Source of the DNA: an uncultured Roseburia sp.
GTDB lineage: Bacteria > Bacillota > Clostridia > Lachnospirales > Lachnospiraceae
Direction: 5' to 3'
Assembly (NCBI GenBank): GCA_934309475.1
Contig: CAKRDK010000002.1
Coordinates: forward strand, 62,001-126,000
Length of the DNA stretch: 64,000 bases
Shown here: positions 1 to 8,467 of the stretch, piece by piece
Numbering within the stretch: the stretch's first letter is position 1
Layout of the letters: each line of letters starts with the position of its first letter
Position numbers and translations under genes: made by a program
The notes under the pieces: model-generated
The model's input: the letters and a program-made list of their open reading frames with translations, nothing else
What the model was told of the DNA's origin: nothing
The model's database searches: none

Positions 1-236
1 AGCGGGTGAATGATATATGGCTCTCCCGATTTCCGAACCTGTCCCTTATGTGCCTCATATGCAACCTTGTATGCTTTCTCAATCAAGGAAATATCCGCAG
101 ATGGGTGATATTTGCGCACACTGGCAATGAGCTCATCATATAATTGTTCAGGGCTCTCAAATTCTTTCGTCGATTTTATGCTGTTTTCAACGTCTCTGAC
201 GCTCTTTTCTAATTCTTCTGATGTAATATCTGTCAT
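1..236 (-). CDS. relA: RelA/SpoT-family (p)ppGpp synthetase/hydrolase, N-terminal part only
   Basis: Only the first 78 or so codons are in the window; the gene runs off the left edge. The visible end reads EAHKGQVRKSGEPYIIHP, the signature that opens the HD hydrolase domain of long RelA/SpoT (Rel) proteins, which make and degrade the stringent-response alarmone (p)ppGpp in the cytoplasm. It is preceded by about 60 residues of acidic N-terminal leader. The ATG at 234-236 follows a GGGTGAT ribosome binding site. The GNAT gene upstream ends 53 bases away on the same strand, so co-transcription is possible. Whether this is a bifunctional Rel or a single-function enzyme cannot be told from the fragment. 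Confidence 0.85.
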   Translation of the reverse strand, partial: MTDITSEELEKSVRDVENSIKSTKEFESPEQLYDELIASVRKYHPSADISLIEKAYKVAYEAHKGQVRKSGEPYIIHP

Positions 237-288
237 GTGTATCACCCACTTTATCCCATTTTGTATTTTTCTATTATATTTTATTTTA

Positions 289-1176
289 TTACAAAATGCA
301 ACGCATAATACACATTCTTTTTCCGCTGTTCTCGCACTCTTTCTCAAAAACAAAGCCCAGTTTTTTTGAAAGTGCAAGTGAAGCTTCATTTTCCGGTTCA
401 ATGGCACAGAACAGTTCTTCCATGCCAAGATACTCTTTGCAATAGCCGCAAATCGCGCGGCACACCTCCGTTGCATAACCTTTTCTCTGATATGACCGCC
501 CGATAGCGTAGCCTAACTCCAGTTCGCCGTCCCGCTCTGCACGCGGTTCAATTCCTGCACGTCCAATCAGTCTGCCGCTTTTCTTTTCTAAAACAAGCCA
601 CATGCCATAGCCAAAATAGCGGTATACACTCTCAATGTAAGCCTGCTGGTATTCCTTTTCCTGCTCATAAGGATACAGCGGCTCAATAAATTCTGTCATG
701 CCTTCCCCGCCATACAGTGCAAACAAAGCATCTAAGTCTGACATTGCAAATTCCCGCACAATAAGCCGTTCCGTCTGCAGCACCATCCAGGGAATCCCGC
801 ACTCCCGCTGTATCGTACGGTTTAAAAGCTCTGGCTCGATGCCCTTCATGCACTCCACCACAAGGTCACAGCCGGATAAAAACTCCTGCGCCCCGCATGG
901 CTGATACCCGATTCGTGCAATCTGACTCTGCTTCGCCTCCTCTAACCAGGCAGTATCATCACTTAATAAAATTGCATTTTCTTTCGGATTTTCTATTTTT
1001 TCAAGAAATTCCTGCAACTGCTCTTTCTTCGAAAAATAAAAAGGAGAAAAGCTGACTTCTCTTAATTGCCGCGCGTCATCCTCCCATTCCAGGCACGGTT
1101 CTCTCAACTGTTCTTCGAGACTTCTCCGTTCCTCCTCTTTCAGATTCTTCACCGCTGCCAGCAACCATTTTTTCAT
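289..1176 (-). CDS. GNAT acetyltransferase with an extra N-terminal domain
   Basis: This 295-residue protein has two parts. Residues about 133-295 form a RimJ/RimL-type GNAT fold: LQTERLIVREF opens it, ELGYAIGRSYQRKGYATEV is the acetyl-CoA pyrophosphate-binding motif (R/QxxGxG/A class), and NEASLALSKKLGF closes it. Such enzymes transfer acetyl from acetyl-CoA to an amine on a protein N-terminus or small molecule. Residues 1-130 are not part of GNAT; they carry ILLSDDTAWLEEAKQ and look like a degenerate HAD-like or receiver-like alpha/beta fold, which I cannot identify firmly. The ATG follows GGAG at a good distance. The substrate is unknown. It lies between the C39-like protease gene and relA, all on the minus strand. 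Confidence 0.8.
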   Translation of the reverse strand: MKKWLLAAVKNLKEEERRSLEEQLREPCLEWEDDARQLREVSFSPFYFSKKEQLQEFLEKIENPKENAILLSDDTAWLEEAKQSQIARIGYQPCGAQEFLSGCDLVVECMKGIEPELLNRTIQRECGIPWMVLQTERLIVREFAMSDLDALFALYGGEGMTEFIEPLYPYEQEKEYQQAYIESVYRYFGYGMWLVLEKKSGRLIGRAGIEPRAERDGELELGYAIGRSYQRKGYATEVCRAICGYCKEYLGMEELFCAIEPENEASLALSKKLGFVFEKECENSGKRMCIMRCIL

Positions 1177-1252
1177 CTGCTCTTCTCCATATTTTTCATT
1201 TTTCTGCCAATCCGGCTGTATTTTCTTTTATATGCTCCTTCGTATGCACAAA

Positions 1253-2125
1253 TTATGCTTCCGGTGCAACCCACTGGTCTGTGATTCCATCATGACGCCA
1301 CTGGTTGTCCTCCTCGTTATAGTCATCCACCAAAAGATACTGGTACTGGCTCGATGTCTTGAGCGCATCATAGACATAGCGGAGCGGTACCCACACACGG
1401 TTCTTCTCCGGTCCGCCCGGCTCCGTCAGAAAGACTTCGTCTGTCTCCTCATTGTAAAGCCAGATGTTCACGTAATGTCCGCTTGTATCTTTCCAGAATG
1501 TATCATCATTGTAGCTGCTCACCAGCACAATCGCAGACTGTGCATCCGCAATCTGCTGCCGGAATGCCTCATAGGAATCCGCCTTATAATAGACATCACA
1601 GGAAAAACCGCATTTCTGCAGGGTCACCTTCATGTCTCCCCAGCCGATTGCGCCACTCTGTTTGCTCGGATAATATCCGGATACCTGTGTCGCATATTCA
1701 TACATATCAAGCGGGGAACAGGTGTAATCCGTCAATGTACTGTAAATATTTGCCATACAGCACAATCCACATCCGAATCCGCCAAAGTAATTGCCCTTGA
1801 CATATTTCAAACACCACTCGCCTGACCATGTCACGCCATTTCCCCAGGACTTTGGTCCCTGCAAAAATGAGTAGACATCCTCTTCCTTTAAGGTATTTTC
1901 TAATGCCGCCATCACGAGAAGTTCCTGATTCTCCTGCACATAGGCCACCTCGTGCGTCCGGATATCCGCCATAATACCGGCATATAATTCTGTTGTAACT
2001 TCTATCTCATCTGATGCATCCTGCACAGCCTGCGTGCCAATGCGTTCTGTTCCCATACTTCCAATAAAAATCGCTGCTGCACAACCTAAGAGCACTCCTA
2101 CGCGAAAAAATCTCTTTTTTTGCAT
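1253..2125 (-). CDS. Exported C39-like (papain-fold) cysteine protease family protein
   Basis: This 290-residue protein starts with a signal peptide or membrane anchor (MQKKRFFRVGVLLGCAAAIF). The C-terminal half holds a peptidase C39-like (Peptidase_C39_2) domain. GFGCGLCCMANIYS gives the nucleophilic cysteine region at about residue 120, and SGHYVNIWLYNEE gives the catalytic histidine at about residue 218, followed by an acidic loop. Unlike bacteriocin transporters there is no ABC module, so it is probably a free-standing extracytoplasmic hydrolase or a proteolytically inactive relative. A GGAAAGGA ribosome binding site precedes the ATG. The substrate is unknown. The gene is divergent from the cyclophilin gene. 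Confidence 0.75.
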   Translation of the reverse strand: MQKKRFFRVGVLLGCAAAIFIGSMGTERIGTQAVQDASDEIEVTTELYAGIMADIRTHEVAYVQENQELLVMAALENTLKEEDVYSFLQGPKSWGNGVTWSGEWCLKYVKGNYFGGFGCGLCCMANIYSTLTDYTCSPLDMYEYATQVSGYYPSKQSGAIGWGDMKVTLQKCGFSCDVYYKADSYEAFRQQIADAQSAIVLVSSYNDDTFWKDTSGHYVNIWLYNEETDEVFLTEPGGPEKNRVWVPLRYVYDALKTSSQYQYLLVDDYNEEDNQWRHDGITDQWVAPEA

Positions 2126-2229
2126 GCTATGTCCTTTCCATTGCCAGACTACCTGTCACTATCTTGTACTATGTTAACCCGAATTTACATTTCCCGCAAG
2201 TGTTTGACAAAAACTTCCTGATTTTCCTC

Positions 2230-2258
2230 TTTACGAAGTCCTTTTTTTTGGGTAAAAT
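2230..2258 (+). promoter_or_regulatory. Candidate sigma-A promoter of the cyclophilin gene
   Basis: TTTACG at 2230-2235 and TAAAAT at 2253-2258 are separated by 17 bases, with a T-rich spacer. The predicted start is about 45 bases upstream of the ATG at 2310. The -35 is weak. Confidence 0.4.
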
Positions 2259-2309
2259 AGGGGGCGTATTGATTAATGAGAATAGAAATATTCGGAAAAG
2301 AGGTAAAAA

Positions 2310-2831
2310 ATGGCACAGAATCCAGTTGTTACATTTGAAATGGAAAATGGCGATGTGATTAAAGCTGAGCTTTATCCTGAAATCGCACCAAATACGGTCA
2401 ACAATTTTGTTAGTTTAGTAAGCAAGGGCTATTATGATGGTTTAATCTTCCACCGCGTAATCAGAGGTTTCATGATTCAGGGCGGATGTCCTGACGGAAC
2501 CGGCATGGGCGGCCCAGGATATGACATCAAAGGAGAATTTTCCCAGAACGGATTCAAAAATGACTTAGCTCATACCGCCGGCGTTTTATCTATGGCAAGA
2601 GCTATGCATCCTGATTCTGCCGGAAGCCAGTTCTTCATCATGCACAAAGATGCTCCTCACTTAGACGGTGCTTATGCCGCTTTCGGAAAAGTGACAGAGG
2701 GCATGGACAACGTCAATAAAATCGCAGAGACTGCAACCGACTATTCTGACCGTCCACTCGAACCACAGGTTATGAAAAAAGTAACCGTTGAGACTTTCGG
2801 CGTAGAATATCCAGAACCGGAGAAATGTTAA
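2310..2831 (+). CDS. Cyclophilin-type peptidyl-prolyl cis-trans isomerase
   Basis: This 173-residue protein is a compact single-domain cyclophilin. Recognisable family motifs in order are FHRVIRGFMIQGG (active-site arginine), the GEFSQNGFKNDLAHTAGVLSMAR region, GSQFFIMHKDAPHLDG and YAAFGKVTEGMD. It catalyses proline isomerisation during protein folding. There is no signal peptide, so it acts in the cytoplasm. The ATG at 2310 follows AAAGAGGTAAAAA; the track allows an earlier ATG with no ribosome binding site, which I reject. It is a single-gene transcription unit bounded by its own promoter and a strong terminator. Confidence 0.93.
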   Translation: MAQNPVVTFEMENGDVIKAELYPEIAPNTVNNFVSLVSKGYYDGLIFHRVIRGFMIQGGCPDGTGMGGPGYDIKGEFSQNGFKNDLAHTAGVLSMARAMHPDSAGSQFFIMHKDAPHLDGAYAAFGKVTEGMDNVNKIAETATDYSDRPLEPQVMKKVTVETFGVEYPEPEKC

Positions 2832-2851
2832 ATTTTGTTTTAACTTCATAC

Positions 2852-2892
2852 AAAAAGCTGTGAACAGATAACTCTGCCCACAGCTTTTTTGT
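2852..2892. terminator. Bidirectional intrinsic terminator
   Basis: AAAAAGCTGTG pairs with CCACAGCTTTTTT around a short loop, with A-run and T-run on both sides. It ends both the cyclophilin gene and the convergent DUF4179 gene. Confidence 0.85.
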
Positions 2893-4014
2893 TTATGGCA
2901 ATTCCACCGTCACAAACTCTGCTCCCGGTGCCACCCGGAGTAACAGTGCCTGCACCTCGTCCGGCTCTATCACACGGTCAAATGCACTTGTGACATAAGC
3001 TGCCGTCCGGCTCTCGTCCGTATAAGAACTCATTCCACCATCTCCAAGATACGGAAGTCTGGTTCCGTTTTTCAAGACAACGCCGCAAAATGCTGGCACG
3101 CCATTTTCATCCCCGGATGTCTCCACCTCGCCATTTACCGAATAATGAATCTCGATAGAAACAGGAGAAAGTTCCACAGAATCTACCGTAAATGCAGAAT
3201 CCGCAATCCGGCTGTCTAATGTAATCTCCTCCGATGCCTTCTGCTCTGGCAGTGTCAGTGTAAAGTTCCAGTTTCCTGCAACACCCTCTGCATAGTCTGC
3301 TTTTTCAACCATACCCATGTTTGTAAAATCAACATGTAATTTTTTACCGAGTAAGCTGTCACCTGTCTCAGAAGGAAATGCACGAATCACATATTCTAAG
3401 TTTCCATCCTCATCGACATAATGCGAAATTAAGTTTCCGTCATCAGTATATGCCAACTCACTTCCATCTTCATAGACCGGTTCCGCATTTTCATTTGACA
3501 CAATTCCGTCATAGAAGCTGCCGTCCATGTTCAAAGCGTTTTCATCCTCTCCATCCAGATAAACGTCCACGCTTTCAAATCCCGGTTCTGCATCTTCTGC
3601 AATCGGATATCCTTCCACCAGAAATGACAGGTAAACCATATTTCCATCGGTAATCACGGTATCCGGTTTTACCGTTACACTGCTCTCTGTCACTGCAAGG
3701 CTCTCATAGTCCTCCTTGGCATTGTAAACCTCAGCAACCCCCTGCGCTGTCAGATTCTGCTGCTGTGTATCGTCTGCCTGGATAGCGCCCTGCGTTCCTC
3801 TGCCCCAGTGATAATGTACGGCTGCCCCTGCTGTGACTGTTCCTGCTGCCACAACGCAGACACTTGCTGCTACTGCTGCCTTATTCTGCCAAATCTTCTT
3901 TTGTTTTCTCATGGTTTTTCCCTCCGTCTGAATCTGGCAAAGGGTATCCGCAATCCTTTTTTCCACAATATCCGGAATCTCTACTTCCTCTGAAAAAATT
4001 GTTTTCTTTTCCAT
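2893..4014 (-). CDS. DUF4179 membrane protein, probable anti-sigma partner of the upstream ECF sigma factor
   Basis: This 373-residue protein has a cytoplasmic N-terminus (about 45 residues, EKRIADTLCQIQ), one transmembrane segment (NKAAVAASVCVVAAGTVTAG) and a large extracytoplasmic part that starts with a DUF4179-type region. This topology is usual for anti-sigma factors that hold an ECF sigma factor at the membrane until an envelope signal arrives. The gene starts 9 bases after the stop of the sigma factor gene, with its own AGGCAGGAAA binding site, so the two are translationally close and almost certainly co-transcribed. The signal sensed is unknown; calling it an anti-sigma factor is inference from topology and position. 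Confidence 0.75.
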   Translation of the reverse strand: MEKKTIFSEEVEIPDIVEKRIADTLCQIQTEGKTMRKQKKIWQNKAAVAASVCVVAAGTVTAGAAVHYHWGRGTQGAIQADDTQQQNLTAQGVAEVYNAKEDYESLAVTESSVTVKPDTVITDGNMVYLSFLVEGYPIAEDAEPGFESVDVYLDGEDENALNMDGSFYDGIVSNENAEPVYEDGSELAYTDDGNLISHYVDEDGNLEYVIRAFPSETGDSLLGKKLHVDFTNMGMVEKADYAEGVAGNWNFTLTLPEQKASEEITLDSRIADSAFTVDSVELSPVSIEIHYSVNGEVETSGDENGVPAFCGVVLKNGTRLPYLGDGGMSSYTDESRTAAYVTSAFDRVIEPDEVQALLLRVAPGAEFVTVELP

Positions 4015-4023
4015 TTTCCTGCC

Positions 4024-4533
4024 TCACTTTCCATAAAAAACTGCCAGTTTTTCTCTTCCACGCTGTAACCTTGTCTGCACCGTGCTCACCGGTATATGTA
4101 ACAATGCCGCAATCTCTGCGGTTTTATAACCGCCCTCATAAAATAAAATCAGCACATTCCGGTATCGTTCCTCTAAAACGGATAACATTTCTTTCCACTC
4201 TATATTTAACTGATCCGTCGGCAAGGCTTCCGGCTCGGCGTACTCCTCAAAGTTCGTCGTCCGCATCTTCCATTCCCGGATATCATAGCAGTGGTTAATC
4301 AAAATCCTTGTCATCCAGGTCTTAAAGTATTTATCCTTTCGCAGGGAATCTATTTTTTCCCAGCAGGTTAAAATCGTATCCCCAATAGCGTCCGCCGCAT
4401 CCTCATCGTTTAGCAGAATCGCGTAGGCTACTTTATACATATCTGTCTTATAAAAGTGAATCAGCTCTGAAAAAGCATCTGCGTCTTTTCCCTTCGCCTT
4501 TTTTACAAGTGCTGTTATTTCTCTACTTTGCAT
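4024..4533 (-). CDS. ECF-type RNA polymerase sigma factor (sigma-70 family)
   Basis: This is about 169 residues from the chosen ATG. Region 2 is visible as DAFSELIHFYKTDMYKVAYAILLNDEDAADAIGDTI followed by KYFKTWMTRILIN; region 4 is EERYRNVLILFYEGGYKTAEIAALL with the helix-turn-helix VSTVQTRLQRGREKL. It directs RNA polymerase to a small regulon, typically for envelope stress. The start at 4533 is set by an excellent AGGAGG ten bases upstream; a longer reading frame (to 4671) lacks a binding site. A perfect palindrome TGTGCGCGCACA (4549-4560) abuts this ribosome binding site and may be an operator or a small stem. Confidence 0.88.
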   Translation of the reverse strand: MQSREITALVKKAKGKDADAFSELIHFYKTDMYKVAYAILLNDEDAADAIGDTILTCWEKIDSLRKDKYFKTWMTRILINHCYDIREWKMRTTNFEEYAEPEALPTDQLNIEWKEMLSVLEERYRNVLILFYEGGYKTAEIAALLHIPVSTVQTRLQRGREKLAVFYGK

Positions 4534-4700
4534 TTGTGCAATTCCTCCTGTGCGCGCACATCTAAGATTCCGAAAAAGCGTCCTTTTTGTTCCTCTTACA
4601 CTTATTAGACCCGGAAAATGGAAAAATAATCTCATGCTTAAAAAAAAATTTTTAGTCGGGTATGATTGCAAAACAAACTTCTAGTTTTACCGCCACACAA

Positions 4701-4730
4701 AAGAAAAAGCCCTGGCATGCCAGAGCTCTT
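4701..4730 (-). terminator. Terminator of serS
   Basis: On the minus strand GCTCTGG and CCAGGGC pair around CATG, followed by TTTTTCTTTT. It lies 80 bases beyond the serS stop codon. Confidence 0.8.
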
Positions 4731-4809
4731 TCAAGTTATAAACATAGTTATATTCTTCTGCGATATCCACGGATATCGGAATATTTTCTTTTCTTATCCA
4801 CAAATCTCT

Positions 4810-6099
4810 TTATTTATTTGGGATTAATTTCTCTTTTCCACCCATATATGGCTGAAGTGCCTTTGGAATGTTTACACTTCCATCCTCGTTTAAGTTGTTC
4901 TCAAGGAAGGCGATTAACATACGAGGTGGTGCAACAACCGTGTTGTTTAAGGTGTGTGCAAAGTATTTGTTTCCATCTTTTCCTTTGACACGAATCTTTA
5001 ATCTTCTTGCCTGTGCATCCCCTAAATTAGAGCAGCTACCAACTTCGAAATATTTCTTCTGTCTTGGAGACCATGCTTCTACGTCACAGGATTTTACCTT
5101 TAAGTCCGCAAGGTCACCGGAACAGCACTCTAAGGTACGAACCGGGATGTCTAAGCTTCTGAATAAATCTACGGTGTTCTGCCATAATTTGTCGTACCAC
5201 ATCTTGGATTCTTCCGGTTTGCAGACAACAATCATTTCCTGTTTCTCGAACTGGTGGATACGGTATACACCACGCTCCTCGATACCGTGTGCACCTTTTT
5301 CCTTACGGAAACATGGAGAGTAGGAAGTCAATGTGTATGGCAATTTCTCTTCTTCATGGATGGTATCGATAAATTTACCAATCATGGAATGTTCGGATGT
5401 ACCGATTAAATAGAGGTCTTCGCCCTCGATTTTGTACATCATGGCATCCATCTCGTCAAAACTCATAACGCCGGTTACCACGTTAGAACGAATCATGAAA
5501 GGTGGAATGCAGTATGTGAATCCACGGTCAATCATGAAATCTCTTGCATAGGAAATAACTGCAGAGTGAAGTCTTGCAATATCGCCCATCAAGTAGTAGA
5601 ATCCGTTACCTGCTACTTTTCCTGCTGCGTCAAGATCAATTCCGTCGAATCTTTCCATAATGTCGGTGTGATATGGAACCTCAAAATCAGGCACTACCGG
5701 CTCACCGAATTTTTCGATTTCCACGTTGCAGGAATCATCTTTTCCGATTGGAACGGATGGATCGATGATGTTCGGAATCGTCATCATAATCTTTGTGATT
5801 TTTTCCTGTAACTCTTTTTCTTTTGTTTCTAATTCAGCAAGGCGAGCTGCGTTTGCACTAACCTGTGCTTTTACTTCCTCAGCCTCGTCTTTCTTGCCCT
5901 GACCCATTAACATACCAATCTGCTTGGATAATGTGTTACGGCTTGCACGAAGGTCGTCCGCTTCCTGTTTGGTTTTTCTTGCGTCAGCATCTAATGCGAT
6001 TACCTCATCTACTAACGGTAATTTCTGATCCTGGAATTTGTTTTTGATGTTCTGTTTTACTACTTCTGGGTTTTCTCTTAAAAATTTCAAATCGATCAT
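4810..6099 (-). CDS. serS: Seryl-tRNA synthetase
   Basis: This is 429 residues, the normal length of bacterial SerRS, which charges tRNA-Ser with serine using ATP. Residues about 1-110 form the antiparallel coiled-coil arm (MIDLKFLRENPEVVKQNI to KEKELQEKITKIM) that grips the long variable arm of tRNA-Ser. The class II catalytic core follows: motif 2 (FRKEKGAHGIEERGVYRIHQF region) and motif 3 near the end (NNTVVAPPRMLIAFLENN). The start at 6099 is chosen because the protein N-terminus matches the family; the longer reading frame upstream runs through the T-box terminator and is an artefact. Expression should respond to uncharged tRNA-Ser through the leader. Confidence 0.97.
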   Translation of the reverse strand: MIDLKFLRENPEVVKQNIKNKFQDQKLPLVDEVIALDADARKTKQEADDLRASRNTLSKQIGMLMGQGKKDEAEEVKAQVSANAARLAELETKEKELQEKITKIMMTIPNIIDPSVPIGKDDSCNVEIEKFGEPVVPDFEVPYHTDIMERFDGIDLDAAGKVAGNGFYYLMGDIARLHSAVISYARDFMIDRGFTYCIPPFMIRSNVVTGVMSFDEMDAMMYKIEGEDLYLIGTSEHSMIGKFIDTIHEEEKLPYTLTSYSPCFRKEKGAHGIEERGVYRIHQFEKQEMIVVCKPEESKMWYDKLWQNTVDLFRSLDIPVRTLECCSGDLADLKVKSCDVEAWSPRQKKYFEVGSCSNLGDAQARRLKIRVKGKDGNKYFAHTLNNTVVAPPRMLIAFLENNLNEDGSVNIPKALQPYMGGKEKLIPNK

Positions 6100-6159
6100 A
6101 ATAAGTAACCTTACCTTTCCTTGACAGTGTCCAAACACTGCTTTCGTAATTTTGTATAC

Positions 6160-6452
6160 ACAAAAAGCCTTCCGCCCTCTGTGTGTTCTACACATGGGAC
6201 GAAAGGCTGTATCTTCCGCGTTGCCACCCATATTGTCCTATTCTTCTCCTCCGGCGAAAATTCTCCTTTGTAAAAGACCTAAGACCTCTCAAACGTACGA
6301 TAAAGGGTACGACCCTTGTAGCTTTCACCACCGACTAAGAAAGTGGAAAAATTGCTCCTCTGTACCGGTTCACACCACCCACCAGCTCTCTGTCACAGCC
6401 TTACAATCGTAGCTTTCCTCAACGTCAACTCCGTGTAATCTCTTACACTTCT
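6160..6452 (-). promoter_or_regulatory. T-box riboswitch controlling serS
   Basis: The minus-strand leader between promoter and serS contains the T-box core TGGGTGGCAACGCGGA (6215-6230), the conserved antiterminator sequence that binds the free CCA end of uncharged tRNA. It is followed by an intrinsic terminator (6162-6208: AGCCTTTCGTCCC pairing with GAGGGCGGAAGGCT, then TTTTTGTGT). Upstream lies a stem I region with the distal-loop sequences GAGCTGGTGG and GTGTGAACCGG. With serS as the target the specifier should be a serine codon; a TCT at the end of CCACTTTCT is a candidate but I could not fold stem I confidently. Confidence 0.9.
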
Positions 6453-6458
6453 TTTGTC

Positions 6459-6487
6459 ATTATAGCTTGATTTTTTCCAAAATGCAA
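6459..6487 (-). promoter_or_regulatory. Sigma-A promoter of the serS T-box leader
   Basis: On the minus strand TTGCAT (6482-6487), 17 bases, TATAAT (6459-6464). It overlaps the edge of the glycosyltransferase gene's 3' end, just downstream of its stop. Confidence 0.8.
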
Positions 6488-6492
6488 GTCTC

Positions 6493-7662
6493 TTATTCGT
6501 CCTGCATCCATTCTGCAAGTTTTCTTGCTCTCGCCGCCCAGGTATGCTCTTTTTCGACAATCTCTTTTCCACGTGTTACTGCCTTTTTTCGAAGTTCATC
6601 CTCGATAAGCAATCTCTTTACCAGCTGTGGCAATCGTTCGATTTCCTGCAATTTGTAGTAAAACACTCCCTCTTGTTCTTTCAGTGTTTCGAGGAGATAT
6701 TTACTTTCATCCGACACACAGACCGTTCCATTTAAAATGGAAGTAAACACACGATCATGCGCACCGTCCTTAAACCACGGCATCACATTAAGCGAAACTT
6801 TTGCCTTTTTCACCAGTTCCAGGCAGGTTTTCGAATCTGTCTGCGGATGAATCACCAGATTTTCGGAGCATTTCACCGGAAGCTTCTCCCAGCCTTTTCC
6901 AACCACGTCTACCGTAACGCCTGCATCCACAAGTGTCTGAACTGCCTTTCCGCGCCAGTAATTACGCACATATAGGTCAATGAAAATCATCTTATGAAGT
7001 GCACCGCGCAAGTCCCAGATGGTGTTTTCTCCCATTTCACGCTCGCAGTGCTCAAGTGCCACTTCTTCCACCGTCGCATCTGTTCTTACAAGCAGTTCTT
7101 CTATGATTCCCTGATAAAAGGCTGCATATTCATCATTAATCCAGTGAATATAAGGTGTAAAAAACGGAAGTTCCGTGTAATTCCCCAACATAATTACATC
7201 CGTAGTTTTATCACAGGCATCCTCTGAGCCTTCAAACTGATTTCCCGCCAACGGCAGAAATCCAAGGCTTCGAAACTCCGGGTAGAACTTCTCAAAGTAT
7301 TTCTGATGCATTCTGTCAATGCTGATATGAAAATATTTTTCCGGAAGATTCTGTAATCTCTCATGGTAAAAATAAGGATGATCTGCCGCAATATTATAAC
7401 AAGGCATCTGGTATTCTTCCCACAAATACCCGATGCCTTCCTTGTAGACACCTTCTTCCTGCTCAAGTCCCTGAAAATTAAATGTCACAAGCGCTGTCTG
7501 CCCTGTCTTTATGAATTTCCGAACCTTTTTTGCACTTGAAGATGCATTTTTTAAATCAAAGTAAAACACCGCATAGCCGAGGCGCTCGAACTCTGCTCCC
7601 ATTTGTTTTGCAAAATATTCGAGCGTCTCAACACCGCCGGTGGTTAAAACAATTTTTTTCAT
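6493..7662 (-). CDS. Glycosyltransferase-like protein (CgeB/DUF3880-like, GT-B fold)
   Basis: This 389-residue cytoplasmic protein begins MKKIVLTTGGVETLEYFAK, a Rossmann-like first strand. The C-terminal third carries VVGKGWEKLP, TCLELVKKAKVSLNVMPWFKDGAHDRVFTSILNGTVCVSDESKYL, the arrangement found in CgeB-like glycosyltransferases (glycosyl transferase family 1_2): sugar-nucleotide site, then a glycine-led loop and a conserved acidic residue. No acceptor can be inferred; relatives modify spore coat or cell-surface polymers. The ribosome binding site is an AG-rich stretch directly before the ATG. It borders the AT-rich island and may be the last ancestral gene on that side. Confidence 0.7.
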   Translation of the reverse strand: MKKIVLTTGGVETLEYFAKQMGAEFERLGYAVFYFDLKNASSSAKKVRKFIKTGQTALVTFNFQGLEQEEGVYKEGIGYLWEEYQMPCYNIAADHPYFYHERLQNLPEKYFHISIDRMHQKYFEKFYPEFRSLGFLPLAGNQFEGSEDACDKTTDVIMLGNYTELPFFTPYIHWINDEYAAFYQGIIEELLVRTDATVEEVALEHCEREMGENTIWDLRGALHKMIFIDLYVRNYWRGKAVQTLVDAGVTVDVVGKGWEKLPVKCSENLVIHPQTDSKTCLELVKKAKVSLNVMPWFKDGAHDRVFTSILNGTVCVSDESKYLLETLKEQEGVFYYKLQEIERLPQLVKRLLIEDELRKKAVTRGKEIVEKEHTWAARARKLAEWMQDE

Positions 7663-7687
7663 CTCTTCTTCATCTTCTCCTATATTG

Positions 7688-7716
7688 TTGACACATCTAA
7701 AAGCAATTTATGATAT
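7688..7716 (+). promoter_or_regulatory. Candidate promoter reading into the AT-rich island
   Basis: TTGACA (7688-7693), 17 bases, TGATAT (7711-7716). It is about 165 bases upstream of the first gene of the island. A second, weaker option is TATAAT at 7840-7845 with TGGAAA 17 bases ahead of it. Confidence 0.4.
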
Positions 7717-7879
7717 GTATATAAGATTTATTGTATATGAACTTGAATAAATATTCCATACTTTCAACTTAATAACCAGAATCAATATTCTATATAATTT
7801 TATAGTAAATAATGGTGGAAAATTTTTGAATTATAGCATATAATTCTACTTATATAACAAAGGAGCATTCTTATAGCTA

Positions 7880-8467
7880 ATGAAAACTTATGATGAAAAA
7901 GATGGGCGATGTTGTATTGCACCAATAAATGTTGCAAAATACAAAGTTGAATTATCAAAATTATCAAATACTATAAATCATCTGGTTGAAAAACCAGATG
8001 ATTTTACCGGTATCGTGAAATTTATGCGTCGTCCAAACACAAACGACGTGATGGCAATCATTATTAATGGACGTATTTCTATAAGAAATATGATAGGCGT
8101 CCCAGCATGTGGCGAACTAAAATGCCGAGAGACTATCAAATGTGATAAAAATGGTATATTTCATATAGAATATTTTAGTTTTCACTTTGAAGTCAAACAA
8201 GAATTATCAAAATATAAAACTTTTCGCTTAGATTATAACCCCAAAAGTATTACTATATTACATGCACATGATAACGAATACAAGAAATCAAATGAAAAAC
8301 ATTATGAATATCCATCAGATACAGATTTAAAATTACATTTCATAGATTTTATTACGGTTATGTATGTTATATCGCATTATATGCAAAAATCTGATTGTTA
8401 TCCATTGGAAAATGGGTCAGAATATAATAAAATTACGAAAAAAATAAGGAGCCGATATGATGATTAA
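7880..8467 (+). CDS. Unknown protein, possible distant TumE-like (DUF6516-like) toxin
   Basis: I do not recognise this 195-residue soluble protein with certainty. The middle reads IEYFSFHFEV, then FRLDYNP and ILHAHDNEY, which recalls the order SFHW, RWD, HH in TumE/DUF6516 proteins, but spacing and residues differ, so the link is weak. A C-terminal helix (FIDFITVMYVISHYMQ) follows, then a basic tail (KITKKIRSRYDD). AAAGGAG stands 14 bases before the ATG, rather far; a TAG two codons upstream excludes an earlier in-frame start. The gene overlaps the next one by 11 bases, which implies coupled translation. Base composition is much richer in A and T than in neighbouring genes, a sign of transfer. 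Confidence 0.6.
   Translation: MKTYDEKDGRCCIAPINVAKYKVELSKLSNTINHLVEKPDDFTGIVKFMRRPNTNDVMAIIINGRISIRNMIGVPACGELKCRETIKCDKNGIFHIEYFSFHFEVKQELSKYKTFRLDYNPKSITILHAHDNEYKKSNEKHYEYPSDTDLKLHFIDFITVMYVISHYMQKSDCYPLENGSEYNKITKKIRSRYDD

Noticed and set aside
1232..1825. Plus-strand frame of 197 codons
   Set aside because: Antisense shadow of the C39-like protease gene; no motif or ribosome binding site.
4549..4560. TGTGCGCGCACA as a transcription-factor operator
   Set aside because: It is a perfect palindrome next to the sigma-factor ribosome binding site, but 12 bases alone with no second copy do not support a regulatory claim.
6100..6231. 44-codon N-terminal extension of serS
   Set aside because: These codons run through the T-box antiterminator and terminator; SerRS starts at MIDLKFL.
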